DNA from: Bryobacterales bacterium
GTDB lineage: Bacteria; Acidobacteriota; Terriglobia; Bryobacterales; Bryobacteraceae
DNA: 9,122 nt
Reading direction: 5' to 3'
NCBI GenBank assembly: GCA_003132905.1
Contig: PKZC01000065.1
Location: forward strand, 41,042-50,163
Part shown: positions 1 to 6,868 of the stretch, piece after piece
Numbering within the stretch: position 1 is the first letter of the stretch
Layout: the number at the start of each line of letters is the position of its first letter
The notes under the pieces: generated by a model
Told to the model about the DNA's origin: nothing
Seen by the model: the letters and a program-made list of their open reading frames with translations, nothing else
Databases searched by the model: none
Position numbers and translations under genes: made by a program

Positions 1-1
1 C

Positions 2-724
2 GGCTCGAATGAGTCGGCGTACTATCGGGCGCTGCCGTATCGCGATTTGACGGCAAGGAATTCAGGGCAGTGGGCGATTCGTGGCAGAAGCTATCGCTAT
101 TTCGAACGCAAGATTCTTTCTCCAATGGAGCGCAAGCTCGGCAGAGCGCTGGATGTTCTGGATCTCGGAGCAGGGAATTGCTGGATGTCTTATCGCCTTT
201 CTCTCAGGGAGCACCGCCCGGTGGCGCTCGATATTTTTGCGGACGCGATGGATGGGCTGGGGGCTGCCCGCCACTACGGCCAGAGCTTTCCTCTATTGGA
301 AGCGGAGTTTGATCATTTAGCTTTCCGGACTTCGAGTTTCGATCTTGCCATTTTCAACGCATCCGTCCATTACTCCACCGACTACCCGCGGACGCTGAAT
401 GAACTTCGGCGAATCCTTCGCCCGGACGGACATTGTGTAATTATCGACTCGCCCGTCTATCGGCGTCGCGAAGATGGCGAAAGAATGCGCGCCGAGCGCC
501 ACGACGAATTTGAAAGCCGCTATGGCTTCCGCTCAGACGCGCTGCCCAGTCTCGAATATTTCGACGAACCCACCCTCGCCACGCTAGCGGAGCAACTGAA
601 CATTCAGTGGAGCGTCCATCGCCCCTGGTATGGATGGAAATGGTGGTGGCGCCCCTGGAAGGCGCGGCTGCTTGGCCGGCGTGCGCCCTCGCGCTTCTGG
701 ATTCTGGATGGAGTGTTTGTCTGA
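2..724 (+). CDS. Class I SAM-dependent methyltransferase, 5' end outside window
   Basis: A SAM-dependent methyltransferase with a Rossmann fold, probably cytosolic and possibly membrane-associated; the substrate is unknown. Motif I (VLDLGAG) lies at 155-175 and is followed by an acidic post-I residue in PVALDIF. The later NASVHYSTDYP stretch and the LRRILRPDG segment match motifs IV-V of the Methyltransf_11/25 type. The frame is open to the left edge with coherent sequence (ESAYYRALPYRDLTARNSG), so the TTG at 47 is probably internal and the true start lies upstream. The C-terminus is very tryptophan-rich: seven Trp codons fall between 608 and 658. The stop at 722-724 is 2 nt before the ATG of the cobalamin radical SAM gene, so the two are almost certainly co-transcribed. 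The fold is confident; the acceptor (lipid, sugar or peptide) is not known. Confidence 0.85.
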   Translation, partial: GSNESAYYRALPYRDLTARNSGQWAIRGRSYRYFERKILSPMERKLGRALDVLDLGAGNCWMSYRLSLREHRPVALDIFADAMDGLGAARHYGQSFPLLEAEFDHLAFRTSSFDLAIFNASVHYSTDYPRTLNELRRILRPDGHCVIIDSPVYRRREDGERMRAERHDEFESRYGFRSDALPSLEYFDEPTLATLAEQLNIQWSVHRPWYGWKWWWRPWKARLLGRRAPSRFWILDGVFV

Positions 725-726
725 CC

Positions 727-2193
727 ATGATTATCATCCTGCATCCCCGCGCCACCAAACCGAAGAACCGCCGCTTTCCGTTGGCGGCGTTGGCGATTGC
801 CGCGGTTCTCGAAGGAAACGAAGAGTACGTCATCGTGGACGGCAACGTCGATCCGCAGCCGGATCGCACGCTCGACCGCATCATGCGCGAAACGGGAGCC
901 GAAATGCTCGCTGTGTCCGTGATGCCCGGACCACAAATGGCAGCCGCCGTCCCTTTGTGCCGCGATTTTCGCCGGAAGTATCCGCGAGTGCCAGTGGTCT
1001 GGGGCGGATATTTTCCCTCGCTTTATGCGGACGCCACTCTGAACGCGCCATACGTCGATTTCGCCATTCGCGGGCAGGGAGAGGACACCCTGCTGGAATT
1101 GCTCGCGGCGTTGCGCGGGCCCCGGAGATTCGGCGGCATCCGCGGACTCTCTTATAAGGATGACTTTGGCCTCCGAGTGCACAACGCCGAACGGCCCATG
1201 CGCTCGCCAGACGGGTTTCCCTGGCCGCCCTATCATCGCCTGCCCAATCCTGAGAAATATATTCTCCCGACTTTTCTCGGACGCCGCACAGCCGTTCATC
1301 ATGCCAGCATCGGTTGTCCGTTCCGTTGCAAGTTTTGCGGAGTGGTGCCGGTTCACGAGGGAAGGCAAAAAATGGAAGGGCCGGAGCGCACAGCGGCCAT
1401 CCTTACGCACCTGCAGCGCGAGTACAACATCGACTCCGTGCAGTTCTACGACAATAATTTCTTCCTCAACGAAAGTCATGCGCGCGAACAGGCCGAGCGC
1501 CTGACTCCGCTCGGTTTGCGTTGGTGGGCCGAAGGCCGTGTGGACGCAGTGCTTCGCTATTCAGACCAGACCCTGCGCGCGCTGCGCCGCTCCGGAGCCA
1601 CCATGATCTTCTTCGGAGCGGAATCCGGCTCAGACAAAGTGCTCGCCCAGATGAACAAGCGCATCACAAGTTCACAAACCCTGGAACTTGCCGCGCGCAT
1701 CCGCCGGTTTGATATCGTGCCGGAGTTTTCTTTTGTGTTTGGAAACCCAGCGGACCCAGCGGGCGATACCAGGGACACTATTCAATTCATCCGCCGGATC
1801 AAGAAGCTGAATCCGGAAGCCGAGATCATCGTTCAGCACTACATTCCCACACCCCATCCCGACGGCATGTACGGCGACGTGGAAGGCAAGATCGAATTCC
1901 CCAGGACGCCCGAAGAGTGGGCTAGCGAGCGCTGGTACAACTTCACTGTGCGGCACGATCCGCACCTGCCGTGGTTGCCGAGCGCCGTCAAAGAGCAGAT
2001 CGATAATTTCGAACTCGTCGTCAATTCGCGCTGGCCTACCATCCAGGACATCCATCTGCCGCGCTGGGGCCGCAACATGCTTCGCTCGCTCAGTTTGTGG
2101 CGCTACGCGCTGGGCGTATACAAGTTTCCATTTGAATTGCAATGGGCGCAGCGGCTGGTGTCGTTGCGAAAACCTCGACTCGAAAGTCTTTGA
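727..2193 (+). CDS. B12-binding-domain radical SAM protein (class B type)
   Basis: A 488-residue iron-sulfur enzyme that would use SAM, and probably cobalamin, for a radical methylation or rearrangement; the substrate is unknown. The N-terminal ~150 residues are Rossmann-like B12-binding sequence (VWGGYFPSLYAD, then VDFAIRGQGEDTLLEL), as in the BchE/HpnP/HpnR-like group. The radical SAM core begins with ASIGCPFRCKFCG, and Cys197, Cys201 and Cys204 form the CxxxCxxC that binds the 4Fe-4S cluster. DSVQFYDNNFFLNE and IFFGAESGSD are further conserved core segments. The usual DxHxxG cobalamin-ligand motif is absent; DGNVD occupies that place. ATG 727 is preferred: it follows the upstream stop by 2 nt, and the longer frame from GTG 607 would overlap the methyltransferase by over 100 bp. 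A GGAG at 710-713 is a distant ribosome site. Family assignment is firm; function is open. Confidence 0.92.
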   Translation: MIIILHPRATKPKNRRFPLAALAIAAVLEGNEEYVIVDGNVDPQPDRTLDRIMRETGAEMLAVSVMPGPQMAAAVPLCRDFRRKYPRVPVVWGGYFPSLYADATLNAPYVDFAIRGQGEDTLLELLAALRGPRRFGGIRGLSYKDDFGLRVHNAERPMRSPDGFPWPPYHRLPNPEKYILPTFLGRRTAVHHASIGCPFRCKFCGVVPVHEGRQKMEGPERTAAILTHLQREYNIDSVQFYDNNFFLNESHAREQAERLTPLGLRWWAEGRVDAVLRYSDQTLRALRRSGATMIFFGAESGSDKVLAQMNKRITSSQTLELAARIRRFDIVPEFSFVFGNPADPAGDTRDTIQFIRRIKKLNPEAEIIVQHYIPTPHPDGMYGDVEGKIEFPRTPEEWASERWYNFTVRHDPHLPWLPSAVKEQIDNFELVVNSRWPTIQDIHLPRWGRNMLRSLSLWRYALGVYKFPFELQWAQRLVSLRKPRLESL

Positions 2194-2868
2194 ATGAACG
2201 TGTCGGCTATGGAAGGGCATCGCCATTGGGCGCCGGTCTACGACACTGGTCCTAATCCGCTGCTGGCGCTCGAGACCCGGCTGCTTCTGGAACGGTTGAG
2301 TCCAACTCCACCCGTCCGCTTTATCGATGTCGCTTGCGGCACCGGGCGCTGGATGGAGTGGGCGCTAAATTCCGGATCGCGCGTCTTTGGTATCGATTTC
2401 TGTCCGGAGATGCTGCTCCAAGCTTCGCGCAAGCTGGATCTGTCCGGATGCCTCGCTCTTGCCGACGCCTGCTGTGTCCCTCTGGCCGATGGCTCAGCCG
2501 ATCTTATTCTGTGTTCTTTTGCGCTCGGTTATTTACCTTCGCCTCAGCAAGCCATAGCCGAAATGGCCCGAGTGTCGTCCGCAGGCGGCCGCGTCGTAGT
2601 TGCCGATCTTCATCCTTGTGCGCTAAACGCCGGGTGGACGCGTTCTTTCCGATCGAACGGCCACAGCTATGAGATCGATCATTATCGTCATTCCAATGCA
2701 GCGTGGGAAGCCGCTGCCGGATCGGCCGGCCTTGCACTCGACTGGCGAATCGAGGCCTGCTTTGGCGAACCCGAGCGAAAGATCTTCCGCCAGGCGGGGA
2801 AAGATTCATCGTTCTTGGAATTAAGTCGTATTCCCGCGCTGCTTGCGATGTGTTGGACGAAAACATGA
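2194..2868 (+). CDS. Class I SAM-dependent methyltransferase (Methyltransf_11/UbiE-like)
   Basis: A 224-residue Rossmann-fold methyltransferase, probably cytosolic. Motif I is FIDVACGTG (about residues 43-51), the SAM-ribose acidic residue is Asp68 in FGIDFCPEML, motif II/III is LADACCVPLADGSADLILCS (about 89-108), and EMARVSSAGGRVVVADLHP carries the post-motif segment. Its N-terminus (HWAPVYDTGPNPLLALE) resembles small O/N/C-methyltransferases found in biosynthetic clusters. The ATG directly abuts the stop of the radical SAM gene (TGAATG, 2191-2196) with only a weak GAAAG upstream, so translation probably depends on re-initiation. ATG 2209 is a second in-frame start. It is not closely similar to the methyltransferase at the left edge, so the operon appears to carry two distinct methyl transfers. 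The acceptor is unknown, and O- versus N-methylation cannot be told from sequence. Confidence 0.9.
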   Translation: MNVSAMEGHRHWAPVYDTGPNPLLALETRLLLERLSPTPPVRFIDVACGTGRWMEWALNSGSRVFGIDFCPEMLLQASRKLDLSGCLALADACCVPLADGSADLILCSFALGYLPSPQQAIAEMARVSSAGGRVVVADLHPCALNAGWTRSFRSNGHSYEIDHYRHSNAAWEAAAGSAGLALDWRIEACFGEPERKIFRQAGKDSSFLELSRIPALLAMCWTKT

Positions 2869-4040
2869 CGCTAAGGGGCGCGCGAGTAGCCCGCAGCGCT
2901 ACTTCCGCCGAGCGCATCGATCTCGAAATCCGGCATGGCCGTATTCAGCCCAGGGCCAGTTCCGTCTGTGACGAACCCGATCTGAATCTCGACGGTTATC
3001 TGATTCTCCCGGGATTGATCAATTGCCATGACCATCTGGAATTCAATCTGTTTCCGCGTCTCGGCCGGGGTCCATATCCAAATGCGAAAGCCTGGGCGGA
3101 TGACATCTATCATCCCGATCGTTCGCCTCTCAAAGAGCACTTAGCGGTTCCCAAAGCCGTGCGCCTCGCGTGGGGTGGATTGAAAAACCTGTTGAGTGGC
3201 GTCACCACTGTCGCGCACCACAATCCCTACGATGCCACTGTCTTTGACAAGGGATTTCCAGTGCGCGTGGTCAAGCGGTTTGGATGGGCTCACTCGCTTC
3301 AATTTTCTCCCGATCTGGCCAGCCGCTACCGCGCGGTTTCCAAGCGCTGGCCGTTTCTGATGCACGCCGCCGAAGGAACAGATACCAACGCAGCGTCGGA
3401 AATCCAGGAACTGGAGCGCGCCGGAGTTTTGAGCTCGCGGACGGTTCTCGTTCATGGCGTAGGAATCGATCGCCAGTCGCTTCAAATTCTCCTGCGACGC
3501 CGGGTCGCGCTGGTCTGGTGCCCGAGCTCCAATTTATTCACGCTGTCCCAAACTCTGCGGCCCGACGTGCTGCGCTCCCCTCTGCCCATCTGCCTGGGAA
3601 CAGATTCCGGGCTTACCGGCCAGGGTGACATGGCCTGCGAACTCACAGTGGCGTGCAAAGCTAGCGGCCTCACGGCTGAGGAGATTTATCCCATGGTGAC
3701 CACGCGCGCCGCACGCACACTTCATCTCAATCGGGGCGAGGGCGAAATTCGCGAGGGTGGCGTTGCTGATCTGCTGGCCGTGCCGGATTACGGCCAGACT
3801 CCCGCGCAAGCGCTGCAACAACTCAGCCCGGCCTTAGTCGTTCTCCGGGGCCGAATTCAACTCGTCTCCAGCGACTTTGCCTCCCGCATCGATCCCGTTC
3901 TTACGCGCCATTTGCACAAGATGGAACTGGATGGCCGCGGAACTTGGCTCATCAATGCAAATGTCTCAGCCCTGTGCGCCGCGACGGAAGCCGTTCTGGG
4001 AACGGATTTCAAGCTGGCCGGGAGGCGCGTGTGGACATGA
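2865..4040 (+). CDS. Metal-dependent amidohydrolase, ATZ/TRZ (COG0402-like) family
   Basis: A 391-residue TIM-barrel hydrolase of the amidohydrolase superfamily. Members hydrolyse C-N or C-Cl bonds, commonly deaminating purine- or pterin-like rings; the substrate here is unknown. The metal-site residues are visible: His55 and His57 in PGLINCHDHLEF, His167 with the acid Glu170 in LMHAAEGTD, His197 in VLVHGVGID, and Asp247 in CLGTDSGLTGQGD. The C-terminal strand region (GEGEIREGGVADLLAV) returns to the small beta domain. ATG 2865 overlaps the preceding stop as ATGA, so it is preferred over the longer open frame beginning at 2703, which would run inside the methyltransferase. The spacing between the HxH and the second metal His is about 110 residues, shorter than I expect for this family. 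Active-site completeness argues for a working enzyme, probably hydrolysing an amide, amine or cyclic intermediate of the pathway. Confidence 0.9.
   Translation: MTLRGARVARSATSAERIDLEIRHGRIQPRASSVCDEPDLNLDGYLILPGLINCHDHLEFNLFPRLGRGPYPNAKAWADDIYHPDRSPLKEHLAVPKAVRLAWGGLKNLLSGVTTVAHHNPYDATVFDKGFPVRVVKRFGWAHSLQFSPDLASRYRAVSKRWPFLMHAAEGTDTNAASEIQELERAGVLSSRTVLVHGVGIDRQSLQILLRRRVALVWCPSSNLFTLSQTLRPDVLRSPLPICLGTDSGLTGQGDMACELTVACKASGLTAEEIYPMVTTRAARTLHLNRGEGEIREGGVADLLAVPDYGQTPAQALQQLSPALVVLRGRIQLVSSDFASRIDPVLTRHLHKMELDGRGTWLINANVSALCAATEAVLGTDFKLAGRRVWT
4020..4025 (+). promoter_or_regulatory. Ribosome binding site of the second radical SAM gene
   Basis: GGGAGG, inside the 3' end of the amidohydrolase gene, is the strongest Shine-Dalgarno in the operon. 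It is 5 nt before GTG 4031 and 11 nt before ATG 4037, so it leaves the start codon undecided between them. Confidence 0.6.
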
Positions 4041-5020
4041 ACCCGATTATCGATTCGTTGCCCGTTTTGATCCTGTATCCGCATAGCCGCTGCAACTGCC
4101 GCTGCGTGATGTGCGACATCTGGAAAACGGATTCCACCCTGGAAATCAGCGCCGCTGAGTTGGAGCGGCATGCCGAAGACATAGCCCGGCTGCGCGTCGA
4201 ATGGGTGGTGTTTTCGGGCGGCGAACCGCTCATGCATTCCGACCTCTTTCGTCTCTGCCGGTTCTTGCAGGAACGCAATATTCGAACCACCCTCTTGAGC
4301 ACGGGACTCCTCATCGAGCGCCATGCGGACCATATCGTCGATTGCCTGGACGACGTCATCGTGTCGCTAGATGGCCCCCCGGAAACTCACGATGCGATTC
4401 GACGCGTGCCGGGAGCCTTCAATCTGCTGGCCGCCGGCGTGGCCGCTCTGCATCAACGAAATCCTGATTTCGCGATCTCGGCACGTTCCACAGTTCAAAG
4501 CGGCAACTGCATGCTTTTGCGCGCCACAGTGGCAACCGCTCGCGATCTCCGGCTGAAGTCGATCTCATTTTTGGCGGCCGACGTTTCCTCGCAAGCATTC
4601 AACCGGGCCGGGGTTTGGAGCTCGCAGCGTCAAAGCGAGGTGGCGTTGACGCCTGGACAGATCCCGCTGCTGGAAGCCGAGGTGGAAGGCTTGATCGCCG
4701 CGGGGGAGTGCGGCAGCTTCGTCGCTGAGTCGCCTCAAAAACTGCGGCGGATCGTCGATCATTTTCGAGCCCATCTGGGTTTCCGCCTGCCAGTTGCTCC
4801 GCGCTGCAACGCGCCCTGGGTCTCGGCTGTGTTGGAAAGTAACGGTGACGTGCGTCCCTGCTTTTTTCATCCTCCCATCGGCACGGTCGCTAATGGTGCA
4901 TCGCTTCTCGAAGTGCTCAATGCCCCGGGCGCTATTCGCTTTCGCCAGGCTCTTGATGTTGCATCGAACATTACTTGCCGGCGTTGTGTGTGTTCCCTGA
5001 ATTGGAAAGGGCTGAATTGA
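4037..5020 (+). CDS. Radical SAM protein with SPASM/twitch-like C-terminal cysteines
   Basis: A 327-residue radical SAM enzyme. The cluster motif is Cys19-x3-Cys23-x2-Cys26 (SRCNCRCVMCDIW), with an extra Cys21 between. GGEP at 61-64 contacts SAM, and the core continues through LLSTGLLIE and VIVSLDGPPETHDAI. The C-terminal part has Cys257 (RCNAPW), Cys275 (GDVRPCFF), Cys314, Cys317 and Cys319 (CRRCVC). This resembles the auxiliary-cluster region of SPASM or twitch proteins, which act on peptides, sugars or cofactor precursors. ATG 4037 overlaps the previous stop as ATGA. GTG 4031, in frame, is better spaced from GGGAGG at 4020-4025 (5 nt versus 11 nt) and could be the real start, adding two residues. 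The substrate is unknown. There is no short peptide gene beside it in the window, which gives no support for a RiPP role. Confidence 0.9.
   Translation: MNPIIDSLPVLILYPHSRCNCRCVMCDIWKTDSTLEISAAELERHAEDIARLRVEWVVFSGGEPLMHSDLFRLCRFLQERNIRTTLLSTGLLIERHADHIVDCLDDVIVSLDGPPETHDAIRRVPGAFNLLAAGVAALHQRNPDFAISARSTVQSGNCMLLRATVATARDLRLKSISFLAADVSSQAFNRAGVWSSQRQSEVALTPGQIPLLEAEVEGLIAAGECGSFVAESPQKLRRIVDHFRAHLGFRLPVAPRCNAPWVSAVLESNGDVRPCFFHPPIGTVANGASLLEVLNAPGAIRFRQALDVASNITCRRCVCSLNWKGLN
5004..5011 (+). promoter_or_regulatory. Ribosome binding site that fixes a TTG start
   Basis: GGAAAGGG lies within the last codons of the radical SAM gene, 5 nt before TTG 5017. No ATG in the ligase frame lies nearby. 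This site together with the TTGA overlap is the reason for choosing 5017 rather than the TTG at 4975. Confidence 0.6.
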
Positions 5021-6831
5021 GGTTGCAACTGACAACGGCGGCGGTATTGGCTCTTACGCCGCTGCTGATCCTGCCGGCCTATTCCTTCTACTACGACGTC
5101 ACTCCGAAAGTCGTTATTACGCTGTTAGGGGCCGCGTTGGGACTTGTGCTGTTGCTCCGCGATTCAACCTTTTCCGATGTGCCTCCGGTATGGGTGGATC
5201 CGCTTGGCCGCTGGTTTTGTCTCCTCGCGGCGGCGCAGCTTCTATCGCTTCTGCTTTCTACAGTCTTCTCCAGCCACGCCGCGTTGTCGTGGAACGGCGG
5301 GAACTGGCGCAGGTTTGGCTTCGTATCACAATGCGCGGTTATTGTTCTCGCGTATCTCATCGCTGCGTCACGCCTGGAGTCTGGATTGCAAATATTGCTT
5401 CGTGCCGCCACCGCCTCAGGCGTCGCCGTCGCGATATACGGAATCTTCCAATACTTTGGCATCGATCCGCTTTTACCGCCGTCCGGCTACCACGTTGGCG
5501 AAGGCGTGGCGGCCATCGTTCGACCGCCGTCCACTGTGGGACACGCGGATTACTTCGCGGGATATTTGCTGTATGTAGTCTTTTTTGGCGCTGCTTTGCT
5601 GGCGACGGAGCCGAGGCCAAAATGGAAGGCGCTTGGAGCGATCGGCGTTTTCGCGGGATCTGTAGCCCTCGTGCTCAGCGGAACGCGCGGTGCGGTGCTT
5701 GGACTTGCCGCTGGCGCACTCGCGCTGTGGATGTTGAACCGTCCGCGATTTACCCGACGACATGCCATCGTGGCGGTTTCACTTTGTGCCGTGAGCCTCG
5801 CGTTTTACTTCTCTCCAGCCGGGCTGAAGCTCCGCGCGCGCGGGCAATGGGAGCTCGAGGATCTGCGCGGAGGCGCGCGACTCTTGCTCTGGCGCGATTC
5901 GTTGCGCATGGCGCGCGAGCGATCGCTGCTTGGTTTCGGCCCCGAGACGTTCGGCTTGGAATTCCCCCGCTACCAATCCGTGGAACTGTCGCGCGCGTAT
6001 CCGGATTTCTATCATGAGTCGCCGCACAACATCTTTCTCGACGCCTTGGTGTCGGAGGGCGTTCCGGGGTTGGCAATACTCGCAGGGTTCGCCGCAGTGG
6101 CGTGTTTCGCCGCTCGACGCGCCGGCGTTCAGAGGAACCGGGCTGTCCCGTATCTGGCATCGGCGCTAGTGGCCGCGCTGATCGCCGGCGTTTTCGTATG
6201 CTTCACTCTAACGGGCGCGATTTATTTCTACGCCACCATCGCGATGTTGGTTGGGCTCGCCATTCCGCGGACTCGCACCTTCAGCCCGAAGCCATCGCGC
6301 ATCCCCGCGCTGGCCTTGAGTTTGAGCTTGATCGCCCTGTTTTTGTATTTCACCATCCGTTTGACGATGTCTGATTTCGCCCTGGCGCGAGCCAAACGCG
6401 CTCTGGACGCCGGACGCGTCGACGATTCGATAGTAGCTTTCCGTCTTTCCGAGCGCTGGCATCCGGCTGGATCGAGCGACGATCTCTATTTCTCTCGCGC
6501 TCTGGTCGCCTCCAGAACTTCGCCGACGTCGATGGTCGCGCCTACCATCTGGCAACAGGCATTCCTGACCGCGCAGCGCGCCACCGGCACCTCGGAAGAA
6601 CGGCAAAATGCGTGGTACAACCTCGCCGAGTTTTACGCTACCCAGAACGATGCCGCCGCTGTCGAAATCTGCTTGCGTCGTTCCGTGGAGGCCTCTCCAA
6701 ACTGGTTTAAACCGCATTGGGCTCTGGCGCAGTTGCTGCAGCGCTCGGGACGGCATACCGAAGCGTTGGCCGAGGCCCAGCGAGCAATCGACTTGGATGG
6801 GGGAAAGGCTACGGAGATTTCCCAGTTCTAA
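5017..6831 (+). CDS. O-antigen ligase/polymerase family membrane protein with TPR tail
   Basis: A 604-residue inner-membrane protein of the Wzy/WaaL/PglL superfamily, which transfers or polymerises undecaprenyl-linked glycans on the outer face of the membrane. About 12-13 hydrophobic helices run from residue 6 to about 450. Family marks are Arg224 in LSGTRGAVLGL and the loop HESPHNIFLDALVSEG with His333 and His337, matching the conserved periplasmic His region. After the last helix (near nt 6301-6370) comes a soluble tail with TPR-like helices, clearest at residues about 530-600 (NAWYNLAEFYATQ, then PHWALAQLLQRSGRHTEALA). The start is TTG 5017, overlapping the upstream stop as TTGA. It is the last gene of the run and is followed by a convergent gene. 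Polymerase, lipid A ligase and protein O-glycosyltransferase cannot be separated by sequence alone; a polymerase or ligase for an exopolysaccharide is the likeliest reading. Confidence 0.88.
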   Translation: MRLQLTTAAVLALTPLLILPAYSFYYDVTPKVVITLLGAALGLVLLLRDSTFSDVPPVWVDPLGRWFCLLAAAQLLSLLLSTVFSSHAALSWNGGNWRRFGFVSQCAVIVLAYLIAASRLESGLQILLRAATASGVAVAIYGIFQYFGIDPLLPPSGYHVGEGVAAIVRPPSTVGHADYFAGYLLYVVFFGAALLATEPRPKWKALGAIGVFAGSVALVLSGTRGAVLGLAAGALALWMLNRPRFTRRHAIVAVSLCAVSLAFYFSPAGLKLRARGQWELEDLRGGARLLLWRDSLRMARERSLLGFGPETFGLEFPRYQSVELSRAYPDFYHESPHNIFLDALVSEGVPGLAILAGFAAVACFAARRAGVQRNRAVPYLASALVAALIAGVFVCFTLTGAIYFYATIAMLVGLAIPRTRTFSPKPSRIPALALSLSLIALFLYFTIRLTMSDFALARAKRALDAGRVDDSIVAFRLSERWHPAGSSDDLYFSRALVASRTSPTSMVAPTIWQQAFLTAQRATGTSEERQNAWYNLAEFYATQNDAAAVEICLRRSVEASPNWFKPHWALAQLLQRSGRHTEALAEAQRAIDLDGGKATEISQF

Positions 6832-6868
6832 CAAAGCATCACAGCTTCGCGCGTGGGCGGAGGCAAGT

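Noticed and set aside
604..1479. Long - strand open frame (291 codons) opposite the B12 radical SAM gene
   Set aside because: It is antisense to a gene with clear catalytic motifs, has no recognisable domain and an Arg/His-rich composition typical of GC-rich antisense frames.
4037..5020. RiPP maturase reading of the SPASM-like radical SAM protein
   Set aside because: No small precursor-peptide gene fits in this gap-free operon; a precursor outside the window cannot be excluded.
6832..6868. Possible bidirectional terminator between the convergent genes
   Set aside because: Only a 4-bp stem (AAGC 6834-6837 with GCTT 6844-6847) and no T-run; too weak to call.
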